Below, one piece after another: positions 6,948 to 9,895 of a DNA stretch of 9,895 nucleotides (position 1 is the first letter of the stretch; each line of letters starts with the position of its first letter). The notes under the pieces were generated by a model, which saw only the letters and a program-made list of their open reading frames with translations, was not told the origin of the DNA and did no database searches. The stretch comes from an uncultured Clostridia bacterium (GTDB taxonomy: Bacteria > Bacillota > Clostridia > Oscillospirales > Ruminococcaceae). The stretch spans positions 1-9,895 of the forward strand of contig CALBGD010000415.1 in the NCBI GenBank assembly GCA_937893735.1. Reading direction: 5' to 3'. The translations under genes and the position numbers were made by a program.

Positions 6948-7883
6948 TTACTTGCTGATGGTGATTTTGCCTACTACGCCCATGATGTCGTCTCTCATGC
7001 GGATAGCCTCGCGGCGTGCCGCCTCTGCGTAGTCATGCTCGTCGCACTTTTCCTTCTGGTAAGCGCACATGATGCCTCTGGAGCTGTTGACGATACCGCC
7101 GAGGCCGTTCTTGTCGAATGCTCCCGCGATATCCTTTGCGCCTGCGCCCTGAGCGCCGTAGCCCGGGATAAGGAAGAATGTGCTCGGCAGAACGTCGCGG
7201 AGATATCTGAGCTGCTCGGGGTATGTAGCGCCGACTACCGCGCCCACTCCGGAATAGCCGTACACGCCCGGGAGCTCCTCGCCCCACTTCTCGCACATAT
7301 GGCCCATGGTCTCGTAGATGGTCATGCCGTCTATCTTTCTGTCCTGGAGCTCGCCGGAGCTGGGGTTAGAGGTCTTTACCAGCACGAAAATGCCCTTGTC
7401 GTTCTCGCGGCAGGTGGCGATAAGCGGCTTTATGCCGTCGCTTCCGAGGTAGCCGTTTACTGTCAGCGCGTCCCCGAGGAACGGCTCGTAGGTCTGGCTG
7501 CCTACCTGTACCTTGCCGAGGTGCGCCGCCGCATAGGCTTCCATCGTGGTGCCGATGTCGTTGCGCTTGCCGTCTGTGATGACGTACATTCCCTTGCTGC
7601 GCGCGTACTCCTGAGTCTTGTACAGGGTCTTTACGCCGGCGGGGCCGTACATCTCATAATAAGCCGCCTGCGGCTTTACGGCGGGAACTATATCATATAG
7701 TGCGTCGATAAGCCCCTTGTTGAATTCCAGCAGAGCCTTCGCAGCGCCCTTGAGGGTCTCGCCGTACTTCTCAAAGCACTTCTCCTTGATGTACTCCGGA
7801 ACATAAGCAAGCTTGGGGTCAAGTCCTGCAACGGTGGGGTTCTGGGTCTGTTCGATCTTCTCAATAAGTCTGTCTAATGACAT
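6948..7883 (-). CDS. pyrF: Orotidine 5'-phosphate decarboxylase, type 2
   Basis: A 311-residue TIM-barrel enzyme that decarboxylates OMP to UMP, the last step of de novo UMP synthesis. Its length and motif order place it in the longer type 2 PyrF subfamily rather than the ~240-residue type 1. Visible elements are AGLDPKL (19-25), VKPQAAYYE (69-77), the catalytic DGKRNDIGTT (104-113) with the Asp-Lys-Asp charge network, VKTSNPSS (169-176), and the phosphate-binding PGYGAQGA (240-247) and VNSSRGI (265-271). The start at 7883 is preceded by AAAGGAAG with suitable spacing, leaving 25 nt after pyrC. An in-frame TTG at 7916 would overlap the pyrC end and add 11 residues that do not look like the family, so it was not chosen. 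Confidence 0.96.
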   Translation of the reverse strand: MSLDRLIEKIEQTQNPTVAGLDPKLAYVPEYIKEKCFEKYGETLKGAAKALLEFNKGLIDALYDIVPAVKPQAAYYEMYGPAGVKTLYKTQEYARSKGMYVITDGKRNDIGTTMEAYAAAHLGKVQVGSQTYEPFLGDALTVNGYLGSDGIKPLIATCRENDKGIFVLVKTSNPSSGELQDRKIDGMTIYETMGHMCEKWGEELPGVYGYSGVGAVVGATYPEQLRYLRDVLPSTFFLIPGYGAQGAGAKDIAGAFDKNGLGGIVNSSRGIMCAYQKEKCDEHDYAEAARREAIRMRDDIMGVVGKITISK

Positions 7884-7908
7884 TTTGTTCTTCCTTTCTG
7901 TACCGGCG

Positions 7909-9186
7909 TCAGTCAACGCCGTCTGTGTAAACTATCTTTCCGCCAAGTATCGTGTATTTTACCCTGCCTTTCAGGGTCATTCCCTTGAAGCAGGTATTTT
8001 TCGATTTTGAATGGAGCTTCGCCGGATCGACTACCCACTCCTCGTTGGGGGCGAAAATGCAAATATCCGCGATATCTCCGGGCTTCAGCGAGCCGCCGGG
8101 GATAGACAGTATCTTTCGCGGATTCACACACATCAGCGTTACTATCCTCTGGAGGGATATTTTCCCGGTGTGGTAGAGCGCGGTCAGCGTTGCCGCAAGG
8201 GAGGTCTCCAGACCTACTACGCCGTTGGGAGCCTTTTCGAAATCCGCCTTTTCCTCCGACGCATGGGGAGCGTGGTCGGTGATTATGCAGTCGATGGTGC
8301 CGTCTATTACGCCCTCGGTTATCGCCTGAACGTCAGCCGCAGTGCGCAGCGGAGGATTCATGCGGTAGTCCGCGTCGCGGCTTCTCAGCAGCTCGTCCGT
8401 CAGCATGAAATAATGCGGAGCCGTTTCGCAGGTGACCATCGTGCCGTAGCGCGCCGCAATGCGGATATTCTGCATACTCTGCGCGGTGGAAACGTGCGCG
8501 ATGTGGATAGGCACCTCGAGGTCAGCCGCAATGGTCATCTCGCGCTGGGTGATTATATCCTCGCTGAGGCGGTGTATCCCCTTTACGCCGAGCTCCTTGG
8601 AAACCTCGCCGGCGTTCATTATGCCGCCGTTTACGATGTCGAGATCCTCGCAGTGGGAGATGACCTTCATTCCCGCGTAGTGAGCCTTGACCATTGCCTC
8701 CGCCATTATTCTGGCGTTCTTGACGGGTCTGCCGTCGTCGGAGACCGCAACGCAGCCCGCGTCGTGAAGCTCCTTGAAGTCGCAGAGCTCAACGCCCTCA
8801 AGCCCCTTGGTTATGCTTCCGACAGGGTAAACCCGGGTCTTTGCGTTCTTCGCCTTTTCGATGATGTAGCGGACGGTCTCCGCGCTGTCCACCGTCGGAA
8901 TGGTGTTTGGCATACACGCGACTGCGGTCACTCCGCCGGCTGCCGCCGCGTTTCCTCCGGTGATGATATCCTCCTTGTGGGTCTGTCCGGGGTCGCGGAA
9001 ATGAACGTGCATATCGCATATTCCCGGTATCACCGTAAACCCGGTGCAGTCTACCGTCTGGGCCTCCGGCGCGGAGATGTCCCCCCCCAGCTCCCGTATC
9101 TCTCCGTCATGGATAAGTATGTCAGCCTTTCCCTCGAATCCGCTGGCGCTGTCCACGACGTAGCCGTTTTTCAGTAAAAGATCCAT
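7909..9186 (-). CDS. pyrC: Dihydroorotase
   Basis: A 425-residue amidohydrolase that cyclises carbamoyl aspartate to dihydroorotate. It is the long dihydroorotase class found in Firmicutes and Aquifex. The metal ligands are all visible: HVHFRDPG with His60 and His62, SDDGRPV with Asp151 (which replaces the carboxylated lysine of other classes), SHCED with His178, HIAHVST with His231, and TDHAPH with Asp304. MNPPLR (276-281) and the GVVGLET loop (322-328) are also as expected. AGGAGG lies 5 nt before the ATG at 9184-9186. The gene starts 50 nt after pyrR and ends 25 nt before pyrF. A run of eight G residues in the coding strand (9081-9088) encodes Gly34-Gly35 and is a possible slippage site. 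The usual partner gene pyrB is not next to it. Confidence 0.97.
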   Translation of the reverse strand: MDLLLKNGYVVDSASGFEGKADILIHDGEIRELGGDISAPEAQTVDCTGFTVIPGICDMHVHFRDPGQTHKEDIITGGNAAAAGGVTAVACMPNTIPTVDSAETVRYIIEKAKNAKTRVYPVGSITKGLEGVELCDFKELHDAGCVAVSDDGRPVKNARIMAEAMVKAHYAGMKVISHCEDLDIVNGGIMNAGEVSKELGVKGIHRLSEDIITQREMTIAADLEVPIHIAHVSTAQSMQNIRIAARYGTMVTCETAPHYFMLTDELLRSRDADYRMNPPLRTAADVQAITEGVIDGTIDCIITDHAPHASEEKADFEKAPNGVVGLETSLAATLTALYHTGKISLQRIVTLMCVNPRKILSIPGGSLKPGDIADICIFAPNEEWVVDPAKLHSKSKNTCFKGMTLKGRVKYTILGGKIVYTDGVD

Positions 9187-9236
9187 TCTGCCCTCCTGTC
9201 AGCATATATAAGCCATTCCCGGCATTTCGTACTTTA

Positions 9237-9794
9237 TTATTCCCCGGGACATCGGGTGTAGATAACGACCTTATCGCAGCCGTCAAGTTCTTTCACAAGC
9301 ACCTTGACCGTTTCCTCATGGGAGGTCGGGAGGTTCTTTCCGATGTAATCCGCCCTTATCGGCAGCTCCCGGTGACCACGGTCTACCAGTGCCGCGAGCT
9401 GAATCAGCATGGGGCGTCCCCGGGACATTATCCCGTCTATGGCGGCTCTTGCGGTGCGCCCGGTGAAGATAACGTCGTCCACTATTATAACGCGCTTATC
9501 CGTGATGTCGAACGGTATCTCGCTGTTGTCCTCGGAACTTCCGCGCGGCTTGTCGTCCCGGAAAGGCGTGATATCCAGAAGCCCCACCGGTATATCCCTG
9601 CCCTCCAGCTCCGAGAGCTTCGCCGCTATGCGCTTTGCAAGCACCGCCCCGCGCGAAAAAAGCCCGATAAGACAAAGACCGTCAGTGCCCTTGTTCCGTT
9701 CGATTATCTCGAATGAAATACGGGTGACCGCCCTTGCTATCGAGCTTTCGTCCATTATTTCAGCCTTCAGCGTAAGACCCTTGACGGTACACAT
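9237..9794 (-). CDS. pyrR: PyrR: pyr operon RNA-binding attenuator / uracil phosphoribosyltransferase
   Basis: A 185-residue type I phosphoribosyltransferase closely resembling Bacillus subtilis PyrR. In that bacterium PyrR binds pyr leader mRNA when UMP is high, promoting termination, and also has uracil phosphoribosyltransferase activity. Key stretches, numbered from the ATG: SIARAVTRISFEIIERNKG (18-36), LLDITPFRDD (72-81), the PRPP loop VIIVDDVIFTGRT (102-114), and DRGHRELPIRADYIGKNLPT (138-157), which includes basic residues characteristic of PyrR rather than plain UPRTs. The ATG at 9792-9794 is preceded by AAAGGG with 10 nt spacing. An in-frame GTG at 9801-9803 would add three residues and is possible, though AAAGGG would then be too close. 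It is the first gene after the leader terminator at 9821-9847. Confidence 0.96.
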   Translation of the reverse strand: MCTVKGLTLKAEIMDESSIARAVTRISFEIIERNKGTDGLCLIGLFSRGAVLAKRIAAKLSELEGRDIPVGLLDITPFRDDKPRGSSEDNSEIPFDITDKRVIIVDDVIFTGRTARAAIDGIMSRGRPMLIQLAALVDRGHRELPIRADYIGKNLPTSHEETVKVLVKELDGCDKVVIYTRCPGE

Positions 9795-9820
9795 CTCAAT
9801 CACGCCCTTTCCGCAGAAAC

Positions 9821-9847
9821 AAAAAACCTGCCGCAGATACGGCAGGT
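9821..9847 (-). terminator. Intrinsic terminator/attenuator in the pyr leader
   Basis: In the minus-strand RNA, CCUGCCG and CGGCAGG (plus-strand 9840-9846 and 9827-9833) form a perfect GC-rich stem with a 6-nt loop, directly followed by six U. This is a textbook intrinsic terminator. Only about 16 nt separate it from the first possible pyrR start, which leaves no space for a promoter after it, so operon transcription must pass through it. That supports an attenuator role, as in PyrR-regulated pyr operons. Confidence 0.85.
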
Positions 9848-9895
9848 GTAATGAAATCTGTGTACAACAAGCGCTGCCGCACGCAGGCGCAGCAC
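9837..9895 (-). promoter_or_regulatory. Partial pyr leader with candidate antiterminator and anti-antiterminator pairings
   Basis: Upstream of the terminator the minus-strand RNA contains GUGCGGCAG (9874-9882), able to pair over 9 bp, including two G-U, with CUGCCGUAU (9837-9845), which includes most of the terminator 5' arm. This would be an antiterminator. An upstream hairpin, GUGCUGC (9889-9895) with GCAGCGC (9871-9877), shares bases with it and would exclude it. The leader is cut by the window edge, and the known PyrR-binding consensus (AGAUCC...GAGAGG type) is not in the visible part. Confidence 0.45.

Noticed and set aside
5839..7032. Long plus-strand open frame (397 codons) opposite carA and the pyrF end
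   Set aside because: Antisense shadow of complete carA. Its product has no family resemblance I recognise, and it runs across the carA-pyrF gap without any plus-strand signal.
7884..7916. TTG start at 7916 for pyrF
   Set aside because: It would overlap the pyrC end, while the ATG at 7883 has an AAAGGAAG site and fits the family N terminus.
8011..9177. Long plus-strand open frame (388 codons) opposite pyrC
   Set aside because: It lies entirely antisense to a complete dihydroorotase, shows no recognisable domain, and is explained by the codon pattern of the GC-rich gene on the other strand.
9217..9249. TCCCGG/CCGGGA inverted repeat across the pyrR end and the pyrR-pyrC gap
   Set aside because: Only 6 bp with a 21-nt loop, no T tract, and one arm lies in the last codons of pyrR. 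Too weak to call a second attenuator.

Overview
The window looks like a chromosomal segment from a Clostridia-type Firmicute, probably of the Ruminococcaceae/Oscillospiraceae kind. The reasons are strong GGAGG-type ribosome binding sites before almost every gene, fairly high GC, a PyrR-led pyrimidine operon, a type 2 (long) OMP decarboxylase, a YnzC/DUF896 protein and a SASA-domain acetylesterase typical of gut carbohydrate users. The genus is inference. All genes supported here lie on the minus strand, so the biological reading order runs from the right edge to the left edge.

Right part (9895 to about 2570): a de novo pyrimidine operon in the order pyrR, pyrC, pyrF, carA, carB. It is preceded by an intrinsic terminator (9821-9847) that sits in the leader just before pyrR. 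No room for a promoter exists between that terminator and pyrR, so the structure is best read as an attenuator, and competing pairings can be drawn around it. CarA and CarB make carbamoyl phosphate, PyrC closes dihydroorotate and PyrF makes UMP. PyrR, if it acts as in Bacillus, senses UMP and closes the attenuator. The genes for aspartate carbamoyltransferase (pyrB), dihydroorotate dehydrogenase (pyrD/pyrK) and orotate phosphoribosyltransferase (pyrE) are not in this window.

Middle (2570 to about 1966): ruvX/yqgF follows carB after a 55-nt gap containing a hairpin. After ruvX comes a 120-nt gap with a good sigma-A-like promoter (TTGACA, 17 nt, TAAAAT) and, immediately downstream, a terminator-like hairpin. 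This marks the likely boundary of a second transcription unit.

Left part (1965 to 1): a cytoplasmic sialate/carbohydrate O-acetylesterase, a small DUF896 protein and the first 35 codons of a short-chain dehydrogenase that runs off the left edge. The last two overlap by ATGA.

I found no mobile element, CRISPR array, tRNA or rRNA. The window is mostly ordinary core metabolism. The points worth a second look are regulatory RNA structures, a heptamer repeat inside the operon, a G8 tract in pyrC and a few active- or allosteric-site substitutions.
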